This document shows positions 20,847 through 32,339 of a DNA stretch of 64,000 nt, in pieces. Numbering within the stretch: the first letter of the stretch is position 1; every line of letters begins with the position of its first letter. Location of the stretch: assembly GCA_003024785.1 (NCBI GenBank), contig PUQB01000714.1, positions 48,379 to 112,378 on the forward strand. The letters are read 5' to 3'. The translations under genes and the position numbers were made by a program. The DNA is from Selaginella tamariscina (lineage: Eukaryota; Streptophyta; Lycopodiopsida; Selaginellales; Selaginellaceae). The notes below the pieces were generated by a model. It saw nothing but the letters and a program-made list of their open reading frames with translations. It searched no databases and had not been told where the DNA came from.

Positions 20847-22530
20847 TTGAATACAGAAGAAGAAAAAGTCCTATTTGATAGCAACCTAGAACTCGTAGAG
20901 ATAGCACAAGCTGATTTATATTATATGACACCAGAGGATGAGAGCGATGAAATTACGACCACTAATGACCAACAACAGCAGCGTATGGACATTTTTGGAT
21001 TAACAAACAAGTTTAAACAACCCACAACAACAATTGCAATTTGAAACAGAGTGCAAACAAATAGCATGAACTCAACAGAGATTGAAAATTATGACTAATG
21101 AGAAGACTAAAGAAGTAGAAGTTAAAACAAGTGAATATGGGTCACATAAAGTACAAATAGCAGTCAACCTCGAATCGGAATACCGAGAGGAATTGATAAA
21201 CATACTACATCAAAATGCTAATGTCTTTGCTTGGAGTTACGAAGATGTCAAGGGAGTTTCATCAACAATCTGTACACACAAGATAGAATTACTACCCTTG
21301 CAATACCTAGAAAACAACAAGCTTACCATATGAACCCAACATTCCTAACGAAAGTTAAAGAAGAAGTGGACAATTTGTTACAAGCCAGATTCATTTATCC
21401 AATCAAAAACCTACAATAATTATCACCAATTGTCATAGTACCGAAGAAGAATGGCAAATTGCATATCTGTGTCAATTATAAGAAATTAAATGATGTAACT
21501 AGGCGGGATATGTATGCAATACCCTTCACCAAAGAGTTTGGATACGGTAACAGGACATAACATGTATTCCTTTCTAAATGGATTTTCAGGATATAATTAA
21601 GTACAAGTGGACCCAGCATATCAATAAAAAACAACATTCATTAGTCCTTGGGGTACATATGCGTATTACGTTATGCCTTTTGGGTTATGTAATGCACCAT
21701 TCACTTTCTAGCAGTTGTTTAGTGAAACATTTTGGGATTATCTGACAACGTTTATGAAGGTTTTCCTGAACAATTTTAGCATTTATGACACAAAAGACGA
21801 TCATTTGGACTGTTTAAGGAAGTGTTTTGGGAAGTGTCGATTGAACAATATAGTTCTCAATCCAGAGAAGTGCGTGTTTTCTGTAAAGTTAGAAGTGCTA
21901 CTGGGGCACATTATATGCAAAGATGGAATAATGGTGGATCAAGATAAAGTCAAAGTAATACAGACTATGTAACCTCCTAAAGATGTAAGCGGAATACAAC
22001 GACTACTTGGTAAAATGGGATATCATCAACGATTTATCAAAAATTTTGCAGTGATAACAAAGCCATTAACTATGTCATTAAGGAAAAGACAACCATTCAT
22101 ATGGAACCCGCAATGCTAACAAAGCTTTCACACACTGAAACAAGCATTAATGAAGGCCTCTATACTAACTAGTCCAAATTGAAAACAAGAATTTCATGTG
22201 CAAGTGGATGCATCGTCATATGCCATCGAATGCATATTAACACAAACATAGGAAGACGGAGAAGATCGTCCATTATATTATGCAAGTCGATAGTTAGCAC
22301 CTGCAGAAGAGAATTACACAACTACAGAGAAAGAAGCAACCAAGAAATTTTGACATTATCTGTTAGCAAATAAGGTCAAATTCATTGTAAATCATTAAGC
22401 ACTTATACATTTATTGAGTAAGACAAAGCTTGAAGGAAGGTTAGTACGATGATTCTTATTGTTGCAAGAGTTCGATTTTTAGATCATTCACAAACTAGGT
22501 AAGCTACACCAACAAGCAAATTTCTTGAGC
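20847..22530 (+). pseudogene. pol: element A reverse transcriptase and RNase H
   Basis: The block NVFAWSYEDVKGVSS (about 21220-21260) opens the RT region. Then come PKKNGKLHICVNY, MYSFLNGFSGYN, a [10 protein letters not shown] block, and FLNN at the active site near 21763 where Athila-type elements have F(L/M)DD, so both catalytic Asp residues are changed. The thumb region LNPEKCVFSVKLEVLLGHI is readable (21715-21972). RNase H follows (QVDASSYAIECILTQ, then QANFLSRI near 22515). About ten stops interrupt it. Confidence 0.75.
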
Positions 22531-22549
22531 CGTATTACAAATGAGGTAG

Positions 22550-23830
22550 ATGATGTGGGCGTTAATGATGAACTACCAGATGCAAGTTTATTTCAAATAC
22601 AACAAGAACAACCAAAACAATACTACCACCAAGGATATCTACGTAACTATTGGACTAGCACCAGACAAATATGCATCAACACAACAATGCAAACAATTGG
22701 TCTTACAATCCAAACCGTACTGCATGATCGCAGGCATACTATACAAGAAGGGAAGGAATAAAGTCTTAAGGAGATGCATACCAATGGAGGAAGTTCAACT
22801 CATATTACAAGAAGCTCACTCAGGAGAACATAGTGAACACTTTGTAGGAACGTTAACAGCACGCAAAATTTTATAGTTTGGATTATGGTGGCCAACATTA
22901 TTCAAAGATGCTATAAAATATTGCCAGAAATGTTTGAAATGTAACGAACATCAACCAACTCCACATCATCAAGTTCAGCCACTATATCCAATGGAACCAT
23001 TAGTCCCATTTATAAAGTGGAGAATGGATTTTATGGGACCAATCAATCCTAAAAGTAGCAAGAGGAATCAATATATATTGGTACTGACAGATTACATTAC
23101 TAAATGGGCAGAAGCTATCACACTACGAGATTGCCGCACAACATGCATCGTGAAGTTTATCTACAAGAATATTATAGTACGATTTGGTGCTCCTATTAAA
23201 CTTATCAGTGACCAGGGAACTCATTTTGTCAACAATGTCATCAAAGTTCTTTGACCAAGTACTTAGTGAAACATTATGTCTCCATGGCATATTATTCACA
23301 AGGTAATGGATAGGCAGAAGCAACCAACAAAATATTAAAACCGTATTAATCAAAATAGTTAACACGAATTGCAAGAATTGGGATGAAAAACTCACTTCCG
23401 CATTATGAGCATACCATACTATGTATAAAGTTGTGACAAAGTTTACACCGTTTCATCTAACATACGGATTAGAAGCAATTACACCCATTGAATATATCAT
23501 ACCATTATTATGGATGTCACTGGAATACAATATTCGCAAACCAGAAGAAGTTAGACAACGATTACTACAACTCAAAAAGCTCTATGGAAAAAGACAGTAA
23601 GCAATCTTCAACATTCAAGCTATTCAAATCCGCATTAAGGCATGGCACGATCGACTCCAAAGAGTACAACAATGACCCGTATTCTAAGTCAGAGAAATGG
23701 TATGGCATTACCGAGGAAATCTCCAACCTATCGGTCAAGTCTAAATGGTATAGACCATACATTATTACGGATATACGAGCTAACAATACCGTCACTCTTA
23801 GGATGATACAACGCGAGTCTTACTTATAAC
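22550..23830 (+). pseudogene. pol: element A integrase
   Basis: The zinc motif is degenerate (EAHSGEHSEHF, then CQKCLKC near 22920-22945). The core has WRMDFMGPINP (first Asp, near 23025), LISDQGTHFVN (second Asp, near 23205) and, after a shift, a GNG*AEATNK block (Glu, near 23310). The C-terminal part is open at 23488-23829 in pieces. The WGLDFMGPI style is that of Tat/Athila integrases. Stops and frameshifts make it inactive. Confidence 0.75.
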
Positions 23831-24413
23831 AAATGCAAACTGCATATGAAAGGATACCTCGAACTAGCTAGAGGACGATCTTGACAACAACCCAGAACAC
23901 AATTTGCACAACAAGCCGGAACACGATCTCAACAACAAGCCAAAATAGAATCTTGAACACACCAACTGCAACCCTTACCAAAAACACCACCAAACAACAC
24001 TGCAGTACGACAACCCCAAGACAAAAATACGCAGAAACCATACCGGTATGGTGAATAGACGTAAGCAGAATCTTCTCGAAACATCGATAAGATAATTCAC
24101 ACGAGAAGGATACCAAATCCAAGAAATGGCAAAATCTGAGAAACACAATATCCAATGATGAGATATTATTTGTCAAGTCTCTCAAAAACCAAGGTGTTCA
24201 CATAGCAAATAAATCAGATATTGACACATGGACTACCCAGAAAACACTAACATGCCATAAATATACCGAGCATAAAACGGTAGCACCCAATCGAACACAT
24301 GCACTAGGGTTTCTCAATTCCTCTTTATTCTCTTCTTCCACATAGCCTTCAGTTCTTATATAGCTTGCTTCTCAATCTCCTTCTTTTGTACGCGATTCAA
24401 TAACAAGTTCCAT

Positions 24414-24915
24414 GGATGAACTCACCAACACAATGAGCACCTCCACTACAGCACATCACTTTGAGTCCCAGTCCAAACCAACAACAACAATTTCACCAGT
24501 ATTGTACCGCATTGCTCGTCATGCACCAACTCTCATTTTCAATATATGAGAATGGATACAACAAATGCAATTGGAGAGGTACTTCGATACATTTGTCCAT
24601 AAACGATTGGACCAATAGGGTGAGCACTTAGTTGATCAAGCAATTAAGGCTTATGTACCACAATCAAGGCCTTACAACTACACGGCGGGCATTGTAAGCT
24701 CATTAGGGATGTGTTTGAATTACCAGATCCTGAGGCCTCTTTCGACCCAATTCTGCAAGTCCACACATACATTCAAGCTTACACCAACAACTACGATAAG
24801 TTTCTTCAAAAACAAAGAACTGCCAATGTAGCACCAATGTCCATATTACAAGAGCTACATCAAAGCAATCACCACTGCATTTGCTTTCCACAAAACTCCG
24901 GCAGGATTCAATAAG
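24414..24915 (+). pseudogene. element A extra 3' ORF
   Basis: An ATG at 24414 begins a Ser/Thr-rich N-terminus, followed across stops by LERYFDTFVHKRLDQ and, in a second frame (to 24914), LIRDVFELPDPEASFDP and YTNNYDKFLQKQ. Tat/Athila elements often carry an additional ORF between pol and the 3' LTR. The xxFxLPxP pattern loosely recalls AAMFCLPESG in the 3' ORF of D (near 34300). Function unknown. Confidence 0.4.
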
Positions 24916-25461
24916 GAAATCGGGTACGTCTATCATCTAATTGGTTTTGATAAATCCTAACACTAAAAATAGTAGTGGTTGCCACCAACAACCTATATTA
25001 AGGGACTATCGGAATAAGGGAAATGAGATAGAGTACAGATTAGACTTTAAAAGGTCAGAAATGGGTAAGGATAGCAAGGTATAGTCGTATTGAGAGTGAA
25101 AGGAAACTTATATTATGTCCGCATACGGCACATAGTACAAAATTATAGTATACTCGAGATCCTTTCCTAGTCCTAGTCTGGTCTATTTATACTCATACTC
25201 TTGGTTCCATATTAGTAGTTATCATAACTTCCTCTTAGCCTTATCCATTCAGTTACTGTAACTCCTTATCCTTATCGTGATGTAATCCGCCTCAAACCAT
25301 ATTGTGATAGTGAATCATTAGTATTACAATAGTGACTCGTACTTATATATTTCCATCTGACTCTTGTTTTTTCCACAATATATACGTGTTTTTCCCATTA
25401 TATGTGCCCATGAAATAACCATAACTAGGAATCTTCTACATGACTAATTACAATCCTAACA
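24916..25461. other. non-coding stretch right of A
   Basis: AT-rich, no ORF of note. A 9-bp direct repeat ATCCTAACA lies at 24954-24962 and 25453-25461 with about 490 bp between. The enclosed ends show no inverted repeat and no TG...CA, so no element is called. The missing 3' LTR of A might lie here. Confidence 0.3.
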
Positions 25462-25890
25462 TCACATATATTAAGGAGTACATGTAGTGAGAGTTCCTTG
25501 GTTCATGATTGAGCTCGTTATTCTTTTATCAATGCAAGCTCTAAAGGCATAATCCTCTGTTGTGCCATCTTAACTTCCAGACAATAGGGATATGTCCCAC
25601 GTTATGGGTAGTCTACCCTTAAGGTTGGCGAATCCATGCTCGGGAGGTCTTGTTAATCTGCACGTTTCAAGGGTTAGAGATTATGGCATTTCTCCAACCT
25701 CCTCCTCCATGTCAAGCTAAAAGTAGCACTCACATCTAAGAAGGGCACATCTATGTTCTTATCCAATTGTGGGTGTGGAATCTTGGTTAACATGTTTTTT
25801 TTACCTAATTCCTAAAGGTTCACAAAGGGGTTCTAGAGTTAGCATTTGATAGCTACATTCATGGCACCTGATGTAACTCTTAAATTTAAG
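25462..25890 (+). repeat. old C-like LTR remnant (C')
   Basis: Aligns in order with the last 550 bp of the C LTR: the TAAGG leader, GAGTTCCTTGGTTC, GAGCTCGTTA, the CCTCTGTTGTGCC block, and a GGCACCTG end corresponding to GGCACCAGG in C. Strongly diverged, with many indels. Its internal continuation appears right of G. Confidence 0.55.
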
Positions 25891-25902
25891 GGGCTATGGC
25901 GT

Positions 25903-26444
25903 TGTTAAATAGGAAAACAGGAGAACCTCACCATTTCCTGTTTAACCATTTTCTTTCTCTCAATCGTCAAGAAAGGCTATACACTTTCTTTCATCAACTC
26001 TCAACATATATATATATATAAAATCAGCTTCTCTTAATCCCACAATGATTGGTCTTTGAAGTCAAGGGCAAGAATGGATTTTGGCTATTGCCTTGTTAGA
26101 TTCATTCATTGAGAATATACATATCACACAAACAAGATCTTATAATATGCACCTTCATTTCTAACATGAATACAAGAGAACAAAGCGTGGAGACTCTCTC
26201 TCTCCTGTTAGAACTTTTGGTGGAGACCCTTTCTCCCTTACCCTAACTACTCTTAACTACCCTTCCTCTCGCCACATCATTTTTTTCCTTCCGAGACTTC
26301 TTTTTCCTTTTCTTTACTCCCCTTTTTCTCTTTGTAAGGATTTTCCTTCTTCACAGCCTTTTCTTCCATGCTTACTACGGATCTTCCTACCCTTATTCTC
26401 TCCATAGTAGGATGTCCTATGCTCCTAATATTTTCATAGTACTA
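25903..26444 (-). repeat. 3' LTR of G
   Basis: Matches 39127-39677 throughout, including a short AT microsatellite near 26010 and the pyrimidine-rich TTCC block. Preceded by GGCGT. Confidence 0.85.
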
Positions 26445-26479
26445 TGGATTCTCTCCTTTATACTTTCAAAAGTTGTTCT

Positions 26480-26960
26480 TCTCTTCTTGAGTTCTTGGTT
26501 GAAAGTTGATACCTTGCATTGCAGCACTACATCTTCTTTCTTAGGATCAGCATTTGCTTTCTCTTCATGTTCCTAAATAATTTTTTGCTTCCTGTTCCTT
26601 TGGCTTATTTTCTGTGTTTTTATTCACTTGCTTTAAAGGATCTATGGTATACACATATGTATATTCTGTAGGTCGTTCTTGTAAATCAATCTTATACAGG
26701 ATTGCCTTATAGAACTTTTCATGTAATCCATGCTTGTCATTTTCCTTCTACTGAATAGTTTTTTTTTCCTTTCAGCACTACATGAAGGTCAATATATGTT
26801 AAGTTCTTCATATTAGGATATGCTCTCAGGATTTCTACCTCTTCTTAATCATCTAGCCCATCAAACCAATTATATCCTTCCAATGCAATAGGTCTATCCT
26901 TCTTTGCTAGATATCTCTTAGCATGAGAGTATAAATATCCACCTTCATAACCTTTGTCCT
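26480..26960 (-). pseudogene. G internal coding remnant of unknown function
   Basis: On the minus strand, two open blocks read YLYSHAKRYLAKKDRPIA with EGYNWFDGLDD, then LRAYPNMKNLTYIDLHVVL and, after a shift, FYKAILYKIDLQERPTEY with a Lys/Glu/Asn-rich tail. They lie between the internal start and the 3' LTR, so this would be the last product of G. I do not recognise it; it does not show RT, integrase or RNase H motifs. Confidence 0.35.
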
Positions 26961-26998
26961 ATTGTCATTTTTCCTGAGCCCCAGTATCTGTGGGTGGT

Positions 26999-27584
26999 TG
27001 ATGGTGGTTAGACACCATCAAACGGCCAGCCGGCGCGGACGAGCGACAGGATGAAGTGCCAGAGAAGGAAGGTACCAACGCAAGACAGCACGTGTGAGAG
27101 AGACACATAAATGAGACAGACAGGACTCTATCACAAGGCAGCAGACTAGTAGGAAAGCACCACCTGTACCTAGGGTCTAGCGTTAGGCGACCCACTATAT
27201 AGTAGGAAGGCTGGTAGTGGGTCGGGTCTTTTTGGAGTTAAGTCTGCATCTTATATCTTGCTCCTCTAACGGAGATAGTTTGTACTTAGACAAGCATTAT
27301 AATATATCCATACTCCTTATTCACCTTACAAGCAGGGATTCCCCGCTTGTCCCACTCCTAGGTTGAGCAACGCTCTCTGCAAACCACCATAGTAGAACTC
27401 CCTACCCTATACACAGACCCTCGCAACATCCGAGTAGAGGCCATCCAATACCTTCCAGTACTTTCGAGGTAAAGCCGGCTTGTTGGTTTGTTCCCTCGGA
27501 GTTGGACACTCTCCATAGCGTCCTGGTGACCACTAAGGCTTCCTGAGAAGCACTACATCTGGCCTGTGGAGTCCCCAATGACCA
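26999..27584 (+). repeat. 5' LTR of D
   Basis: 586 bp. CACTATATAG near 27192 is a plausible TATA box. Matches the 3' LTR except for an extra block of about 80 bp in the latter. The base run after it (TTTATGGTGACCATGG) resembles the sequence after the G 5' LTR (TTTGGCACCATGG, minus), a possible shared primer-site type. Confidence 0.85.
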
Positions 27585-28796
27585 TTTATGGTGACCATGG
27601 AGGGATAAATAATACACACGGATGGAGTTCACTATAGCAAGCAGAGTTGCGGCCCGAAGGAGAACCGGGATTAACTCATTCGAACAAATAGAAATCGACG
27701 AGCAACAGCTGGCCAAGAGGAGTGACGGGCCGGCTGAGGGAGGTTGATGGAAGGTGGTGAGGCACCTTGGTTGCTGCAATTGGCCCCTGCCTCACCTACC
27801 CGAGAGAACGACGTAAATACCACATGGCCGAATCTCCGAGCAGCGTAGACTCGGCACACCAGCGGCACAGGCGGTCGCATGCCACTGACAACAAAGAAGG
27901 ATATGAAGAAACTACAGCACGTCCGGACGTCAGTCCAGGTATAGCAGTATGCGGGTATGAGTAGCACCCAAACGTGCGACTTCGCCCAACAATAACCTAA
28001 GATGTAGAATGGGATGGGTGGCAAGACGATGGAAGCCCTCCACTCTCGACGTAGACAAAAGTGACGGTCACAATGAGCCCCCACACCAAAGCAGAACCCG
28101 TGTTTGACGAGTACCCTAGAAGGAGGAAACCCTGCACAAGACAACCTCAGGAAAGGGCAAGCCTGCGACAGAGGCAGGAATCTCGAGGGGGCAAAAGCAA
28201 CACAGATAGCGACAAGGGATGTGAGCCGAAAGTCCAGTGTGGCTAGCTCCATGATGGATGTAAGGTAGGAAACCCAAGGCCACTGTCACCCACTAGGGTG
28301 AGGCGGGGGCCCGTGGCTGCCCGAAAAGAGGGGAGAGCCTCATCCAGAAGGCCCCCATAGGAGGGGCATCGATTGCCAATGACGCAACCTTTGCACCAGG
28401 AGTTCAGCCGATTGGATGACGCTGTAGGCCAAGATGGTTACCAAGTTGAGAACCCAAGGCTTCGGAAGGCCGGGTACACATGGGACGACCACGCGCAAAG
28501 GCAACTGGACGTCGACAAGCTGACAGACTAGGAGGAGGTACTAGAAAGAGGGGCCGCACAGTGGCCACTTTGGATAAGGGATGAGAGGATTTCGTCCAAG
28601 GGCAGGAGAGATTTGCTCGAGCGACTAGTATCACATCGGCCCCACAAGGAAAATCTGCCAGGGCACATGGCAGAGCCGCAAGAATCACCAAATGAGAGGA
28701 TACCATCTCAAGGCGAGGAGGATTCGCCCCATCGATCATGACCATCTAGACGTCGCAGGGGGATTTCACGCATGGTCCTACAAAACCACTCATTGA
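27585..28796 (+). other. D leader and possible gag N-terminus
   Basis: About 1.2 kb with several short plus-strand open stretches (27767-27964, 28061-28246) and no recognised domain. Gag may start here, but frameshifts prevent assigning a start. Confidence 0.3.
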
Positions 28797-30272
28797 ATGA
28801 GGGAATACTACCTAGCCGAGGTAAGCCGCGCCACTAACTGTCAGGTTGGTCCTACGGAGGGGGCCCCAAGGGATAGCTGGGAAGAGCCCATCCTCGTCAC
28901 CCACAGTAAAAAGGTACCCACAGAATACTGGGACGTGGACTACACCACGTCCGAAGTGGAGGGTCCAGATCGGAGCACTTCTCAGGCGCAACGGGACTCC
29001 ATGGGAACCGACCTGGTTACCTTACTAGCCACACACTCAATCGAATGCAGGAGGGCACATAATAGTGCCCTTACCCGCGTTCTGTGGAGTAAAGGGGGAA
29101 ACACAGACGAACACGTACACAAGTTCAAACAGGTGTGCGAACTTTGGAGTTTAATCGACAATCACAAGAAGTTGAGTGCATTCGCATGTACTCTAGAAGA
29201 AGGCACACGCCTGGTGGATGCATTTCCACGAGACAAACGAAGGAGCCCGATGGGAAAACGCACGGATGGCATTTCTGGATACCTTCTGAGAGGAAAAGAG
29301 TGAAGAAGAGGTATCCACAAGCTAATGAGCTTGAAATAGAAAGCAGGAGAGTCAGTCGACAAATACACGGTCTGCATGCTGGGGTACATCGCCCGGCTAA
29401 GGGATGGCCCAATTGACATGACCAAGAAAATATGGTACCAAAAGGGACTGTGGCCGGAGATTCGCAAGTGGATAGGCTTAGATGACGACCGACATTCAAC
29501 AAACTACTTCGTACGCCAAGAAGGCTGAGAAGCAAGAAGCTGAAAGACGCCAGGAGAGAGAAGCACAGGACAAATAAAATGCCGGGGGGGCCAACGACAC
29601 CACCACGGACGAGGACCTCTCGAACGTTCCCAATCTGGCCCGAAAGAAGAGATGGAGGGAGCCAGGGAACACAAGCAATCACAACAAAGGGAGACCTACA
29701 GAGCGGTCGCAAGGCAAGAGGACCTAGTGATGACTATTGCTCAGTTAGGATACACACCTTGTAGGGATAGATATTGCAAAGTATGTAATGTCCATGGATC
29801 CCACAACACAGATGATTGTTACCAGATAACCAAGCCCCTAAGTAGCACGCCACCCCAAACCGGTGCCTGGGTCATTGAGCGACAGGAGGTGGATCACCTA
29901 GGGACCAACGGTATGGGGGCCGCGGTGGTGCCAACCCCGCCACAGATCGCGGTCAAGAGACCGCAACCAAAGGTTGTGCTCTTGGGAGCGACAACAAAAC
30001 CATCAAGGTACGACGATAGAAACAGACGGTCGGAACGCAGGGAGTTGATATGCACGTTGTGCAGTGAACACCATCCACTGTATCGATGCCCCTGGATTGC
30101 AATGCTCAAACACATGCTGGAAGCGCATGTACCAAAGGCCACAGGGGTGGCCAAGGCCACATCAACACTAGGTCCCACCCACAGGCCACCATGTAGAGAT
30201 ATCACCCCCCGAGCTACAATGCGGGCAATCACGAGGTCACAAGCCCAACAGACGAGACGACCAGTTGACTGA
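28797..30272 (+). pseudogene. gag: D gag
   Basis: The segment 28797-29303 contains NTDEHVHKFKQVCELWSLI, in the style of the retrotransposon gag core (a DxEH..F..VCE start). The next part continues in a second frame (29135-29416). The nucleocapsid part is open at 29652-30272, with CKVCNVHGSHNTDDC (29779-29823) and CTLCSEHHPLYRC near 30055-30090, two unusual Cys/His clusters instead of standard CX2CX4HX4C knuckles. It ends MRAITRSQAQQ. Stops between the blocks make it a pseudogene. Confidence 0.65.
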
Positions 30273-30427
30273 GACAATGGGAGTCCAGTGACGAGGAAGT
30301 GGCAACTGAACTTGGAAAACCAAGTCAGTGGGAGCAAAGACGCGCTGAGTGGAAGCGGCTACAGAATAGGTGAGAATGGCATAGGGCGTAGAGGCCAGGG
30401 GCATGACAAGGATGTACGAGGCCCTCG

Positions 30428-31048
30428 TTGGGAAGTGCGAGAACCCAAGTGTCAGTAACCTTAGGAGAATTGCTACGGTTATCCCCAGGGCTTTATGAAG
30501 TCCTCACCAGGGAACTGCAACGGGCCACAGTTGTGGCCCCAAGGGTCACAACAACAACGGTAGACTTTGGTGGACAATGTACCAGCCATACTTGTCCAGT
30601 GGCAGGCTGCACAATCCACAACGTGATCATAGATGGGGGATTAGGCATAAATATCATGTCCACAGAACTCCATCAACAACTGGGGATGCCACCCCCGAAT
30701 CCCTCACCCTTCCTCATACGTATGGCAAACCAAGCCAAGGTGGCCCCTAAGGGCATCATGAGGAAGGTAAGCATCAGGATCCAGAGCATTAAGTTCCTAA
30801 TAAACGTGGTCATCCTCGACACGCACACAAAAGGAGGGTTCAACTTACTCCTGGGCCGGCCGTGGCTCCAGGGCGCAAGGGTACAACACAATTGGGAGAA
30901 GCAGCAGATTCGGCTTCCTGTCAAGGAGGGGTCATATCTGTTATTGCAAAATAAGTCTTGGCGCCACCATTGGAATCCTGACCCCATGAATACCACCTCC
31001 CAGACTGGGAAGAGGGACTGGATGATGAGGAAGAAGCGGCCATCCTAG
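30428..31048 (+). pseudogene. pol: D aspartic protease region
   Basis: 206 open codons. TLGELLRLSPGLYEVLTREL begins the block. The active site is NVIIDGGLGINIMS near 30625-30660, then SPFLIRMANQAKVAPKG, a typical flap context, and FNLLLGRPWLQGA, the C-terminal LLGRPW hallmark. This is the best preserved piece of D. The downstream RT is in another frame and truncated. Confidence 0.8.
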
Positions 31049-31053
31049 CATGT

Positions 31054-31596
31054 TTGCCAAAGCTATTTGTCATAGGAGAGGTGGATCCTCGACAGGAAGT
31101 ACGAGAGTCAGCCGCCATGTACCTAATGACTCGGCTAGAAACCGGAGCAAACACTTCAAAAGCTCAAATCCTGAGGTGGCCTGTTCTATGGAAAGAAATG
31201 CGGAGTGTAGCCGAAGACCAAGCCAAAACTGCATTCATCATGGACTGGGGAGCTTATGCCTTCAGAGTTATGCCGTTCAGACTTTGCAATGCTCCAGCCA
31301 CATTTCAGAGGTTGGTCCAGTGGGTATTCTTGAACAACCTCACAGATTTTGTCTGGGCATTCCTGGATGACTTCACAACTTATGGACCAGTGGAAGACCA
31401 TGTGACACGCCTGGAATGGGTGTTCTGGTGCTACCAGGAATATGGGATATCTCTTAACCCTTCAAAGTGCATATTTGGCATGACCATGGGGAAGTTGCTA
31501 AGGCACATCGTTTCCATGGAAGGCATCATGGTGGACCCAGGTTTAGTGCGAGCATTGGCTGAAATGCCACCTCCACAGAACGTCACGAAACTCTGA
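31054..31596 (+). pseudogene. pol: D reverse transcriptase, N-terminal half deleted
   Basis: 180 open codons. Residues near 31215 (DQAKTAFIMDWGAYAF) correspond to the strand after the first catalytic Asp, then [17 protein letters not shown], the active site FLDD at 31360-31371 and LNPSKCIFGMTMGKLL. The upstream FAWSYED, IDYRxLN and FLDGFSGY blocks are missing: the protease-linked sequence joins directly at about 31200. The catalytic FLDD is kept, but the fingers region and the first Asp are gone. Confidence 0.8.
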
Positions 31597-32105
31597 AAAT
31601 TCCTAAGGAAAGCAGGATTCTACCACAAGTTTATCCGGAAGGATGCCAATAGGGCCTAACCAATGACCGAATTACTCACCAAGGAGGCACCGTATAAATG
31701 GACCGCCCACCGACAGGCGGTCTTTGAGGACATAAAGTGCCAGCTGGTGGAAGCGCCCATCCTCATCCCACCGGATTGAAACCGATAGTTCCACCTACAA
31801 ATAGATGGCTCAAGCATAGCGGCGGGTGTGGTCCTATCCCAGGAGGACGACGAAAGGATGCTCCAACCCATAGCGTATGGAAGTCGACTCATGACGCTGT
31901 CATCTACGAGGTATCCAAGTTTTGCCACTACCTTTTGGGCAACCACTTCATACTGATCGTAGATCACCACACTCTACTATACCTCGTGAACAAATCGCAG
32001 CTCATTAAGCAGCCGGCTCGGTGGATACTCCTCTTGCAGGAGTTCGAGTTTACCATAGTCCATAAAGCAGGTAAGCTGCACGTATCACTGGACCTTCTCT
32101 CCTAG
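31597..32105 (+). pseudogene. pol: D RNase H
   Basis: After the RT thumb (FLRKAGFYHKFI near 31600-31635) the RNase H block reads QIDGSSIAAGVVLSQEDDE near 31800-31855, then across a shift DHHTLLYLVNKSQLIKQPAR and FTIVHKAGKLHVSLDLLS, ending at the stop at 32105. RNase H would remove the RNA template. Frameshifted near 31900. Confidence 0.7.
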
Positions 32106-32339
32106 ATAACGAGCAGCAAACCAGTGGAAGCCGCCGACTTGCTTGACATACCAGACACTAACCTCTTCGGGACAACTGTTGAACAAGGCACATTACCACA
32201 AACCACCAAATCCAGGACCGGCCCGGACGTCCCAGAGTGGCAACAACCAATACGGCACTACCTCACTAGCGGGTTAAATGGCCTCTCCAACACATCGGTG
32301 ACACAAAGATAGAGCCTTGCCCAAAGGTGCTTACCATTC

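Larger units (their letters stand above)
891..24950 (+). mobile_element. element A: degenerate Tat/Athila-like Ty3/gypsy retrotransposon, split by transposon T
   Basis: Gag-like and zinc-knuckle sequence at 945-2284 and protease, RT, RNase H and integrase at 20220-23830 are on the same strand and in the right order, separated by the 17.9-kb insert T. Taking T out with one 3-bp target copy leaves the reading frame continuous across the join. The pol motifs ([29 protein letters not shown]) are those of the non-chromovirus Tat/Athila lineage. An extra ORF follows pol. No LTR pair could be recognised, so both outer borders are approximate. Confidence 0.6.

Noticed and set aside
24954-25461. 9-bp direct repeat ATCCTAACA as target duplication of a 490-bp element
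   Set aside because: The enclosed ends show neither inverted repeats nor TG...CA, and no other copy was found.
27671-28252. 193-codon minus-strand open frame in the D leader
   Set aside because: GC-rich antisense of D leader/gag sequence, no start context or domain; similar shadow at 29125-29712.
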